Assembly: GCF_006542685.1 (NCBI RefSeq)
Contig: NZ_AP019736.1
Span: 186,001-250,000, forward strand
Direction: 5' to 3'
Source of the DNA: Alistipes dispar
GTDB taxonomy: Bacteria > Bacteroidota > Bacteroidia > Bacteroidales > Rikenellaceae
DNA length: 64,000 nucleotides
Positions 34,077 to 42,810 of this stretch are shown one piece after another. The notes beneath the pieces are model-generated. The model saw nothing but the letters and a program-made list of their open reading frames with translations. It did no database searches and was not told the DNA's origin. The translations under genes and the position numbers were made by a program. Each line of letters begins with the position of its first letter. Position 1 is the stretch's first letter.

Positions 34077-34141
34077 TCCGACGGCCGAAGATGCCGAAGA
34101 TACGGCACAAAACGCCAAAGACAGCTCCTTCGAGAACGGGG

Positions 34142-36493
34142 CTACATGCGGCGCAGCCGGGCGGCGAGCGTCTCCATCTGGCGGCGGAACTCCGCTTCGG
34201 TGCGCGGACGGGGATTGCGCGGCGTCATTTCGCCGAGCGGTCTGGCATAGAACGCATCCACGATCGGCTGCATCTCCATCCGGACGGAGTCGTAGGTCAG
34301 CACGCGCTCCCGCGACTTCAGCTCCCGGTCGATCTCTTTCATATAGAGGTCGAACTCGGGCAGGTAGTAGTAGTCGAACAACTCGCTGATGTAGGTGCGG
34401 CAATAGCTGTTCTCGGCGTTGCCCTTGAGCGCCTGCTCGAAAGCGGGATTGATCGGAGCGCGGACCTCCTCGATCCGCCGCAGGGAGGAGAGCATCGAGT
34501 AGTCGTCGTGCAGGGCGAGCACGTCGCGCAGGGCGGCGAGCAGCATCCGGGCTTCGGAACCCGCACGGCGCACCTCGGCGGCCGTCACGTCGCCCCGCTC
34601 CCAAGCCTGCTGGGCAATGAGGTAGCGGTAGTACCGCACCGTGAAGAGACGGCTCACGACCGTGCGCGCGAGGTCGATGGCATCCCGATCGACGAAGGCG
34701 TCGCCCCGGCCGTAAGGCATGGCGGCGAGCGCATCCAGCACGTCGGAAGCGCCGGCCAGTTGCGGAGCGATCCGCTCCAACGTTCGCGCGAACGTCCCGA
34801 CGGCGGCCGAATCGGGCTTGGCCTGCGCGATCTCGCGGATGTCGCGGAAGCGGAGCGGCAGCTCCTCGCACAACTCCGCGAGCGGCAGCGCGGCGCGCCA
34901 CGCACGCTCCATCACGGCGGCGTGCCGGCCGTAACGGTCGCGGCAGAACTCCGGAAGCAGCTCCTCGGGGCGCATCGCGTCGGGCGACCAGGCATTGCGG
35001 GTGAAGAACTCCATAACGAGCGGATCGCTGTGCGAGGTCTCGGGCCAGAAGACGAAGCCCTTGCACATGGGGTCGGACGCCGCGACGGGCAGCCGTTCGG
35101 CGATCAGGTCGTAATAGCCGCGGATGTCGTTCTCCCACTCGTAGGCATGGAAAATGCCGAACGTATAGGGGAAGCGGCCCACCACGCCCCAGTTCGTGAA
35201 GTCGGTGTTGCTCTGGTTCGACGGCAGGTCGGAGGTGTAGTCCAGGATGATCGTCCGCGCGGGATCGAGCTGCGAAAGGAGCCGGCCGATCTCCTCCCCC
35301 TTCCATCCGGGCAGGTAGAAGTCCCACGAGGCGATCAGCACGGGCGCCGTGGGATAGTGTTCGCGGAGTTTCGCAAGGATGCGGCGGTAGGCGTAGAGCT
35401 TCATCTCCAGATTGTCCGAACGGTCCTCGAACACCTCGCGCTCGGCAATGCCGATCGTATGGAACATCTGCGGAGAGCCGTATGCGTCGATATGCGTCTG
35501 CGTGAGTTTCCAGTAGTTGTCCAGATTGCGGTCGTCGCGGATATCCCACACGGCATTGCAGGGATCGCCCACGTAGGCGCCGCCCGACTGGGGGCAGAAC
35601 GAGGGGTTCTCCGCCTCGAGGAACGCCTTCGGCGTGCAACTGTACCAATGGGTCATCGTGCCCATGTCCTCGGGATGGATCAGCTCGCGCTCGGCGGCAT
35701 AGCGCAGTATGTGGCGGCGCAGCTCGCCGCGGTATTCGAGCGGCCAGGCCGTCGTGCGGTCGTAGAACGACCGTGGCTTGGCCTCGGGAAGCGGCCCGTC
35801 CGCGGGCGGATAGGGCACGACATCGGGGAAGGCCTTCTGGAAAACGTCGTCCATGCCGATACGGAGCATGAAGAGGTTCAACCGCTTCTTGAGCATCCAG
35901 TCGATCTCACGCTCCCACTCCCGGGGCCCCCAGTGCTCGGCCTGAAAGCGGCCGAGGCTGCGGTGGGCGAAGTAGCGGAGTCCGCGGTAGTAGAAATGCG
36001 GCGTTTCGCGCACGTCGAGCCCCGTCATCGGAATCGTCTCCCGCGCGGGAATCACGTCCCCGTCCCAAAAATAGCGGCATCCGGCCTGCCGCTCGAAGAA
36101 GTCATAGACGGCATAGAGCGTCGCCCGGCCGTTGCCGCCGGCCAGAAAGAGCAGGTCGCGCTCCCCGTCGCGGGCCGACACGATACGGTAGGCGTCGCTT
36201 TCGGCTCCGAGGTCGAGCGGTGCGATCAGCCGCCGCTCGACGGCATCGCGGGTGAACCGATTGACGCAGTCGGAACCGATGACGACCATCGGAACGCCCT
36301 CCGCAGGCTCCTGCACGATCTCCAGCTCACGGCCCGTGACGGCGCGGTAAAAATCCCGGAACTCGTCGGCCGCATGACGATAGACCTTCGCGGCATTCCG
36401 GGGACAGAGTATCTTCCACTCCGGCCTCTCCTGCGCCGGGAGGCAGAGCGGCAGCGAAAATGCGAGGAAAAGGGAGAGAAACAGGTTCTTCAT
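34142..36493 (-). CDS. Secreted GH89-like alpha-N-acetylglucosaminidase family protein
   Basis: A 783-residue exported enzyme; ATG at 36493 gives a clean signal peptide (MKNLFLSLFLAFSLPLCLPA). An N-terminal alpha/beta domain (AADEFRDFYRAVTGRELEIV) precedes a TIM-barrel region with DWMLKKRLNLFMLRIGMDDV, then MGTMTHWYSCTP, then LIASWDFYLPGWKG. A helical C-terminal domain from about 560 ends the protein. The layout resembles GH89 (NAGLU) enzymes that remove alpha-GlcNAc from host glycans, but related families (GH67/GH115-like) share the N-terminal domain. Family choice is moderate. It stands alone with its own promoter. Confidence 0.65.
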   Translation of the reverse strand: MKNLFLSLFLAFSLPLCLPAQERPEWKILCPRNAAKVYRHAADEFRDFYRAVTGRELEIVQEPAEGVPMVVIGSDCVNRFTRDAVERRLIAPLDLGAESDAYRIVSARDGERDLLFLAGGNGRATLYAVYDFFERQAGCRYFWDGDVIPARETIPMTGLDVRETPHFYYRGLRYFAHRSLGRFQAEHWGPREWEREIDWMLKKRLNLFMLRIGMDDVFQKAFPDVVPYPPADGPLPEAKPRSFYDRTTAWPLEYRGELRRHILRYAAERELIHPEDMGTMTHWYSCTPKAFLEAENPSFCPQSGGAYVGDPCNAVWDIRDDRNLDNYWKLTQTHIDAYGSPQMFHTIGIAEREVFEDRSDNLEMKLYAYRRILAKLREHYPTAPVLIASWDFYLPGWKGEEIGRLLSQLDPARTIILDYTSDLPSNQSNTDFTNWGVVGRFPYTFGIFHAYEWENDIRGYYDLIAERLPVAASDPMCKGFVFWPETSHSDPLVMEFFTRNAWSPDAMRPEELLPEFCRDRYGRHAAVMERAWRAALPLAELCEELPLRFRDIREIAQAKPDSAAVGTFARTLERIAPQLAGASDVLDALAAMPYGRGDAFVDRDAIDLARTVVSRLFTVRYYRYLIAQQAWERGDVTAAEVRRAGSEARMLLAALRDVLALHDDYSMLSSLRRIEEVRAPINPAFEQALKGNAENSYCRTYISELFDYYYLPEFDLYMKEIDRELKSRERVLTYDSVRMEMQPIVDAFYARPLGEMTPRNPRPRTEAEFRRQMETLAARLRRM

Positions 36494-36520
36494 AGGTCGT
36501 TCGGATTTTCTATTCGGGCT

Positions 36521-36549
36521 CAAATTTAATAAATAAATTAACAATACAA
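36521..36549 (-). promoter_or_regulatory. Promoter of the GH89-like gene
   Basis: Minus strand TTG at 36547-36549 and TAAATTTG at 36521-36528, about 18 bp apart, 27 bp before the start. Confidence 0.55.
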
Positions 36550-36751
36550 TGCATTCGATCGGAAAATATTTTACCACAAATCAATACCTCGATAAATCCA
36601 CGGCATGCAAAACCGAAAACCGCGGGCCGTCGCAGACGAGCGGGAAGACGAATCGGACCGCCCGAACGGCGGGCGGACGCTGCGGAAGCGGGCTTTTCGC
36701 CCGCAAGGCACAAAAAAGTAGCAGGACAAAAGGTAATTCCGCCTTTTTTCG

Positions 36752-36759
36752 TATCTTTG
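36752..36759 (+). promoter_or_regulatory. -7 box for ffh
   Basis: TATCTTTG 27 bp before the ffh start. The -33 position is not conserved. Confidence 0.5.
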
Positions 36760-36786
36760 CGCTCCGGAACAAGCAATCGACACCCT

Positions 36787-38109
36787 ATGTTTGAAAACTT
36801 AACCGACAAACTCGAACGGTCATTCAAAATACTCAAGGGCGAGGGCCGCATCACGGAGATCAACGTCGCGGAGACGCTCAAGGAGATCCGCCGCGCGCTC
36901 ATCGACGCCGACGTCAATTACAAGGTCGCCAAGACCTTCACCGACGAGGTGAAGCAGAAGGCGCTGGGCCAGGACGTGCTCAAGGCCGTCAAGCCGGGCC
37001 AGATGATGACCAAGATCGTGCGCGACTCGCTGGCCGAACTCATGGGCGGCACGGCCTCGGACATCCGGCTCGACGGCACGCCGGCCGTGGTGCTCATCGC
37101 GGGTCTGCAAGGTTCCGGCAAGACGACCTTCTCGGGCAAACTGGCTTCGTTCATCAAAAGCAGGAAGGGCCGGCAGGTGCTGCTGGTGGCCGGCGACATC
37201 TACCGCCCGGCGGCCATCGACCAGCTCAAGGTGCTCGGCAGCCAGATCGGCGTGGAGGTCTATACCGAGGAGGGCAACCGCAATCCGGTGGAGATCGCCG
37301 AGAATGCGATCCGTTACGCCCGGCAGAAGGCCTTCAACGTCGTAATCGTCGATACGGCGGGCCGTCTGGCCGTGGACGAGGCGATGATGCAGGAGATCAC
37401 GGCCATCAAGGCCGCGGTGAAACCCTCGGAGACGCTCTTCGTCGTGGATGCCATGACGGGTCAGGACGCCGTGAACACGGCCCGGGAGTTCAACGACCGG
37501 CTCGATTTCGACGGCGTGGTGCTCACCAAGCTCGACGGCGACACGCGCGGCGGTGCGGCGATCTCGATCCGTTCGGTGGTGGACAAACCGCTCAAATTCA
37601 TATCCAACGGCGAGAAGATGGACGCCCTGCAGGTGTTCCACCCGGAACGCATGGCCGACCGTATCCTCGGCATGGGCGACGTCGTGTCGCTCGTGGAACG
37701 CGCCCAGGAGCAGTTCGACGAGGAGGAGGCCCGCCGCCTGAAGAAGAAACTCGTCAAGAACCAGTTCAATTTCAACGATTTCATCGCCCAGATACAGCAG
37801 ATCAAGAAGATGGGCAACCTGAAGGACCTCGCCTCGATGATCCCCGGCATGGGCAAGATGCTCAAGAACGTGGACATTCCGGACGACGTCTTCAAACAGA
37901 CCGAGGCGATCATCTCGTCGATGACCCCCGCCGAACGCGAACACCCCGAGATCATCAACGCACGGCGGCGGGAGCGCATCGCCAAAGGCTCCGGGACGAC
38001 GATGGCCGACGTGAACCGACTGATGAAGCAGTTCGAGGACACGCGCAAGATGATGAAGGCCGTGGCGGGCGGCAACATGAAGATGCCCAGAATACCGGGC
38101 CGGCGATAG
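36787..38109 (+). CDS. ffh: Signal recognition particle protein Ffh
   Basis: A 440-residue GTPase that binds SRP RNA and signal peptides. The N domain is MFENLTDKLERSFKIL. G domain motifs are GLQGSGKTTFSGKL, DTAGR and TKLDGDTRGGAA. The methionine-rich M domain starts at about 300 with IQQIKKMGNLKDLASMIPGM and ends MKAVAGGNMKMPRIPG. ATG at 36787 is supported by the promoter and the family N-terminus. An intrinsic terminator follows. Confidence 0.96.
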   Translation: MFENLTDKLERSFKILKGEGRITEINVAETLKEIRRALIDADVNYKVAKTFTDEVKQKALGQDVLKAVKPGQMMTKIVRDSLAELMGGTASDIRLDGTPAVVLIAGLQGSGKTTFSGKLASFIKSRKGRQVLLVAGDIYRPAAIDQLKVLGSQIGVEVYTEEGNRNPVEIAENAIRYARQKAFNVVIVDTAGRLAVDEAMMQEITAIKAAVKPSETLFVVDAMTGQDAVNTAREFNDRLDFDGVVLTKLDGDTRGGAAISIRSVVDKPLKFISNGEKMDALQVFHPERMADRILGMGDVVSLVERAQEQFDEEEARRLKKKLVKNQFNFNDFIAQIQQIKKMGNLKDLASMIPGMGKMLKNVDIPDDVFKQTEAIISSMTPAEREHPEIINARRRERIAKGSGTTMADVNRLMKQFEDTRKMMKAVAGGNMKMPRIPGRR

Positions 38110-38127
38110 CACCCGGCCCGACGCACG

Positions 38128-38158
38128 AATCCCACATTCCGGAAATGTGGGATTTATT
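38128..38158 (+). terminator. Terminator of ffh
   Basis: An 11-bp stem, AATCCCACATT 38128 with 38144-38154, loop CCGGA, followed by TTATT. Confidence 0.7.
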
Positions 38159-38217
38159 GTGTGCGCTCCGCGGCGAATCTTCACGGATTCTTCACACCGC
38201 CTCGCGGAGGAAATGCG

Positions 38218-38225
38218 TACATTTG
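38218..38225 (+). promoter_or_regulatory. -7 box for the large DUF5689 lipoprotein
   Basis: TACATTTG 46 bp before the start; no clear -33. Confidence 0.4.
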
Positions 38226-38270
38226 CAGCGACGGAAACAGAGACACTCCTTATTAACCAATTTTATAACC

Positions 38271-41200
38271 ATGCAAAAATTCTGTTTTTGGAAACGGACG
38301 CTCCTCGCGGCTGTCATGCTGACGCTGGGAGCGGGTCTGGGTTCGTGTTCGGACGACGACACGAACGACGACACCACGATCCCGGAGATCGAGGTGACGC
38401 AATCGCTGCTCTTCGACTGCGCCGAGACGCAGACCAAAGAGCTCGAAATCAAACTCAACGGCAAGATCGACTGGAAGATCGAAACCAACGCCGACTGGAT
38501 CGAAACCGCCCCCGCGAGCGGCAAGGGTTCGGCGACGGTGAAAGTGACCGTTCCCGCCAACGAAACGTCGCGCACGGGTGTCATCACGGTAACGGCCACG
38601 GGGTACATGGGCATCACCGACGAGGGCAAATGCACCGTGAAGCAGACCCCGGGCGGCGTGGACGAAGGCCCTGAGACGAACGTGGCCGAAATCCGCAGCC
38701 TCGTGCTGGAGAACGAGCCGGGCGGCGACGAAACCGACCTGTCCGACGAAATCCGGGCCAAGAGCCTGCAAGGTATCGTCGTATCGGACAAGGGGGGGGG
38801 AAACCAGCAGCCCTTCATCGTCAATATCGCCGATGACACGCAGGAGGGCGGAGCAGGCGTAGCACTGGAAATCAGCCAGAGCAACAACACCTTCGAGCCG
38901 GGCGACGTGATCGCGGTTTCGCTCTCGGACGCCACGGCGCAGCTCTTCAACGGTCTGCTCCAGATTTCGACCCACAACAAACCGGAGCTCGTCGAGCGCA
39001 TCGAACCGCTCGATCCGGTAGTCATCACGGCCGACAAGATCGGAGCGTACGAATCGCAGTACGTGAAGATCGAGCACACGCAGCCCGAGGCAAGCGAATC
39101 GGGCACGTGGAACAGTTCGAGCAACAAGGGCAACGTCTCGATGGAGACCCTCGACGGCCAGTCGTATAAAATCCGCACCATACAGAACGCTTCGTTCGCC
39201 TCGGAACCCATTCCGACCGACAAAAGCGGCTCGATCGCCGGTATCGCCGGCATCTACAACACCACGTTGCAGCTCTCGCCCCGCAACATCGACGACATCC
39301 AGCTCACCGAAGAGCGTTTCACTGTGACGGGCTCCGACGCCACGCTCGAAGAGGTGCTCGCCGCCGAACCCGGATCGACCTTCTCGGTGAAAGAGGCCAC
39401 GGTCATCGGCCACAACGAGCAGGGCGTGCTGCTCCAGCAGGGCGACGCCCGCATGTACGCGTTCAAGGGCGCGGCTCACGGGCTGGAGGACGGCGACATC
39501 GTGACCGTGACGGGCAAAACCGAAAGCCGCAACGGCCTGTTGCAGTTCGGCAAGGGCTGCTCGTTCGACAAGACGGGCCACGACGACAACCCGGCCCGAC
39601 CCGAACCCGCCGTCTTCTCGGCAGCCGAAATCGAAGCCTACATGGATGCTCCCGAGGTGAAATACGTGACCTATACGGGCGTGGTGCTCGTGTCGGGCAA
39701 CTACACCAACGTCGAAATCGAGGGGACCTCGGTCCAGGGAAGCCTCGACTACATGAGCGAAGACTTCAAAAAGAAATACAACAACCACGAGGTCGAGATC
39801 ACCGGCTGGCTCTTCGGCTCCTACAAGAGCTACATGTACACCATCCCGGCAGAGGTCGAAGACCTGGGCGAATACGAGGAGGTGGTTCCCGAAGGGGCCA
39901 TCTATTACAGCACGTTCGACAAGGAACTGGCCTCGCAGACCTACGGAACCGGTTCGTCGTGGCCCTACCTCGACCAGTTCGACGGATGGATCAACCACAA
40001 GGGTTCGGGCGCAAACGACGTGACCTACGACTTTAAGAGCATGTCGGTACGCGCCAACCAGTCCTCGAAGGGCGACCTTTCGCTCTACGACGGTTCGGGC
40101 AAGAACAACATCTTCTTCAGCACCGCACCCAACCATTTCACGATCGAAAAGATCGCCGTGACGGACCGCAACCTGCAGCTCTCGTTCGGCGCGCAGCGGT
40201 ATGCGCAGGGCGCGTCCAACGCCTTCCTCAAATCCAACTTCGAGGTGCGCGTCTCGCAGGACGGCCAGACTTGGTCGCAGGCGCTCGAATACGACTTCGA
40301 CGTGGCCGACGATCCGGGCCAGTGGCGTCTGGCCAAGGCCGACTTCACGCTGCCCGAAGGCGTATCGACGCTCTATATCAAATTCGTGGCCGTCACCAGC
40401 AGCGTGAACCGCATCGACGACGTGCTGCTCAAAGCCGGCAACGGCGGCCAGCAGATCGTTTTCGGCGGCAGCGAGGAGATCGAAAAATCCACGATCGCCG
40501 ACGTGCTCGCCGCACCGACCGACAAGAAATACGCCATCGAGGGACAGGTGATCGCCACGCACACCAAAGGGTTCCTCGTAAAGGACGCCACGGGCACGAT
40601 CCTCGTCTTCAAGAAGAACCACGGCACCGAAATCGGCGACAAGGTGGCCGTTACGGGCCCGACGACCGAATACGGCGGCATGAAGCAGTTCGACGAGACG
40701 AGCGAAATCGAGACGCTCGGCAAGGGCTCGTTCACGCAGCCCGCGCCCGATAAGTACTCGGCATCCGATTTCGACGCCTATGTGAAGAATCCCGCAATCC
40801 GGTACGTGGAGTACGTGGGTACGCTGACCTCCTACCGCGACGAAATCTACCAGATGCACTACAACGTGCTGGTAGATGGAACCGCCGTGCAGGGTTCGGT
40901 GCTCTACCCCAACGGCGACCTCAACGTGGAGGCGCTCGTGGACCGCGAAGTGAAGGTGACGGGATACGCCATCGGCGTCTCGGGATCGACGACCAAATAC
41001 CTCAACACGATGACCGTATCGCTCGAAGCCACCGAACAGGAGACCATGCCCGACGAGAGTACGGCGCTGACGGTCAGGGAACTCAACGAGAAGCTCGCCT
41101 CGGCGACCGCAGGCGACAAGCTGAAAGACCTGGTGGCCGTAAAGGGTTACGTGGCGGCCAACAACGAGGGCGGCAACCTCTATCAGGTGATCTCGCTGGT

Positions 41201-41684
41201 GGACAACACGGGCGAAGCCAAGAGCGGCATCATCATCAAGGGAGAGGACCACACGGAAAAGACGCTGCCCGTGGGCACGAAGGTCGTGGTCAGCCTCCGG
41301 TATGCCGAATACGACAATTACCAGGGACTTCCGCAGTTGCTGAAGGCCACGGTATTCGCAACGGAGGAGAAGGCCGAAATGAAGGTCCCGGAGATCACCG
41401 ACGCGGAAGCCGCCGATTACCTCGGCCAATACGTGACGGTGAAGAACCTGACGCCCGCCAAAGACGCTAAGACGTGGGTGGTGGACGGCAAGACCACGAC
41501 GACCGACTTCACGGGCGAAACCGGCGAGACGATTCCCGCCCGCGTAACCCGCTACGCGGAGTTTGCAGACGAGAAGATCGCCCAGAAGACGGCGAACCTG
41601 ACCGGCGTGATGGAGGTATATAAAGGAACCTACCAGCTCTATCCGACCAGCCGTGAGGACGTAGCCGGGTTCAGCGAGAAATAG
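38271..41684 (+). CDS. Large surface lipoprotein with BACON and repeated DUF5689 domains
   Basis: This 1137-residue protein starts with a lipoprotein signal (lipobox AGLGSC, then acidic SDDDTNDD, typical of surface export in Bacteroidales). A BACON domain at about 35-130 contains KIDWKIETNADWIETAPASG. Several DUF5689/OB-fold units follow (around 145-345, 350-480, 490-570, 745-885, 900-1050 and the end), recognisable by motifs such as GIVVSDKGGGNQQPFIVNIA and VIATHTKGFLVKDATG. A jelly-roll-like (choice-of-anchor) region is near 590-740. Substrate unknown. Nine consecutive G at 38792-38800 (residues Gly-Gly-Gly, about 174-177) could switch it off by slippage. Confidence 0.85.
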   Translation: MQKFCFWKRTLLAAVMLTLGAGLGSCSDDDTNDDTTIPEIEVTQSLLFDCAETQTKELEIKLNGKIDWKIETNADWIETAPASGKGSATVKVTVPANETSRTGVITVTATGYMGITDEGKCTVKQTPGGVDEGPETNVAEIRSLVLENEPGGDETDLSDEIRAKSLQGIVVSDKGGGNQQPFIVNIADDTQEGGAGVALEISQSNNTFEPGDVIAVSLSDATAQLFNGLLQISTHNKPELVERIEPLDPVVITADKIGAYESQYVKIEHTQPEASESGTWNSSSNKGNVSMETLDGQSYKIRTIQNASFASEPIPTDKSGSIAGIAGIYNTTLQLSPRNIDDIQLTEERFTVTGSDATLEEVLAAEPGSTFSVKEATVIGHNEQGVLLQQGDARMYAFKGAAHGLEDGDIVTVTGKTESRNGLLQFGKGCSFDKTGHDDNPARPEPAVFSAAEIEAYMDAPEVKYVTYTGVVLVSGNYTNVEIEGTSVQGSLDYMSEDFKKKYNNHEVEITGWLFGSYKSYMYTIPAEVEDLGEYEEVVPEGAIYYSTFDKELASQTYGTGSSWPYLDQFDGWINHKGSGANDVTYDFKSMSVRANQSSKGDLSLYDGSGKNNIFFSTAPNHFTIEKIAVTDRNLQLSFGAQRYAQGASNAFLKSNFEVRVSQDGQTWSQALEYDFDVADDPGQWRLAKADFTLPEGVSTLYIKFVAVTSSVNRIDDVLLKAGNGGQQIVFGGSEEIEKSTIADVLAAPTDKKYAIEGQVIATHTKGFLVKDATGTILVFKKNHGTEIGDKVAVTGPTTEYGGMKQFDETSEIETLGKGSFTQPAPDKYSASDFDAYVKNPAIRYVEYVGTLTSYRDEIYQMHYNVLVDGTAVQGSVLYPNGDLNVEALVDREVKVTGYAIGVSGSTTKYLNTMTVSLEATEQETMPDESTALTVRELNEKLASATAGDKLKDLVAVKGYVAANNEGGNLYQVISLVDNTGEAKSGIIIKGEDHTEKTLPVGTKVVVSLRYAEYDNYQGLPQLLKATVFATEEKAEMKVPEITDAEAADYLGQYVTVKNLTPAKDAKTWVVDGKTTTTDFTGETGETIPARVTRYAEFADEKIAQKTANLTGVMEVYKGTYQLYPTSREDVAGFSEK
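38792..38800. repeat. Nine-G homopolymer in the DUF5689 lipoprotein gene
   Basis: It encodes three glycines in the first DUF5689 unit. Gain or loss of one base would truncate the 1137-residue protein shortly after. Confidence 0.7.
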
Positions 41685-41733
41685 CCCCGCACCGGGCGTA
41701 CCGGGGAATGCCCCGCACGTCCGCCGAGTTCCG

Positions 41734-41773
41734 GCGGCCGTATGCAGCTACGAAGCTCATACGGCCGCTTTTT
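41734..41773 (+). terminator. Terminator after the DUF5689 lipoprotein
   Basis: An 11-bp perfect stem (41734-41744 with 41758-41768), inner AGCT pair, then TTTTT. Confidence 0.85.
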
Positions 41774-41838
41774 CATGCCCGGACGGTCGCCGGCGCCGCA
41801 ATTTGTGCGGGCGAACGGGCAAATTATCCCCCGAAGCG

Positions 41839-41870
41839 TTTGCAGGGCTTTTATTTTATCGCTACCTTTG
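41839..41870 (+). promoter_or_regulatory. era promoter
   Basis: TTTG at 41839-41842 and TACCTTTG at 41863-41870, spaced 20 bp, 25 bp before the start. Confidence 0.65.
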
Positions 41871-41895
41871 TCCGAATCATATCCCGAACAGCCCC

Positions 41896-42777
41896 ATGCA
41901 CAAATCCGGCTTCGTAAATATCATCGGCAACCCCAACGTCGGGAAATCGACGCTGATGAACGCCCTCGTCGGCGAACGGCTCTCGATCATCACCTCCAAG
42001 GCGCAGACCACGCGCCACCGCATCATGGGCATCGTCTCGGGCGACGACTTCCAGATCGTCTATTCCGACACGCCGGGCATCCTCAAACCCACGTACAAAT
42101 TGCAGGAGTCGATGATGAAGTTCGTCACGGGCGCGCTGACCGACGCCGACGTGATACTCTACGTCACCGACACCGTCGAGCAGAGCGAACGCGCGGCCGG
42201 GATCATCGACCGCATCAACCGCAGCGGCATCCCGACGATCGTGGTCATCAACAAGATCGACCTCTCGACGCCTGCGGCGCTCGACGCGCTGGTCGGGAAA
42301 TGGCAGGCGGAAATTCCCGCGGCGCGGATCGTGCCGGTATCGGCCAGGGAGGGCTTCAACGTCGAGGGCGTGTTCCGGACGATTCTCGACCTGCTGCCCG
42401 AAGGCCCGGCCTTCTACCCCAAAGACACGCTCACGGACAAGACGCTGCGGTTCTTCGCCTCGGAAATCATCCGCGAAAAGATCCTGCGCTTCTACGACAA
42501 GGAGATACCCTACTGCTGCCAGATCGAAATCGAAAGCTACCGCGAGGAGCCGGCGATCGACCGCATCGCGGCGACGATCTACGTCTCGCGCGAGTCGCAA
42601 AAAGGCATCCTGATCGGCCACAAGGGCGAAAAGCTCAAGCGTGTCGGGCAGGCCGCGCGCGAGGACATGGAGCAGTTCCTCCAGAAGAAAGTGTTCCTGC
42701 AACTCTTCGTCAAGGTCAGCGAGGACTGGCGCAACGACGACCGCCAGCTGCGGCGCTTCGGTTACGAGCTGGAATAA
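41896..42777 (+). CDS. era: GTPase Era
   Basis: A 293-residue ribosome-assembly GTPase. G1 is GNPNVGKSTLMNAL (10-23), the switch region is SKAQTTRHR, G3 is DTPGI and G4 is NKID. The C-terminal KH domain has IYVSRESQKGILIGHKGEKL and KVSEDWRNDD. ATG at 41896 gives the family N-terminus. Its promoter is clear. The TPR gene begins 33 bp later and may be co-transcribed. Confidence 0.96.
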   Translation: MHKSGFVNIIGNPNVGKSTLMNALVGERLSIITSKAQTTRHRIMGIVSGDDFQIVYSDTPGILKPTYKLQESMMKFVTGALTDADVILYVTDTVEQSERAAGIIDRINRSGIPTIVVINKIDLSTPAALDALVGKWQAEIPAARIVPVSAREGFNVEGVFRTILDLLPEGPAFYPKDTLTDKTLRFFASEIIREKILRFYDKEIPYCCQIEIESYREEPAIDRIAATIYVSRESQKGILIGHKGEKLKRVGQAAREDMEQFLQKKVFLQLFVKVSEDWRNDDRQLRRFGYELE

Positions 42778-42810
42778 TAAACGAACAGAAAAGCACGTTT
42801 GGGAAGCAGC

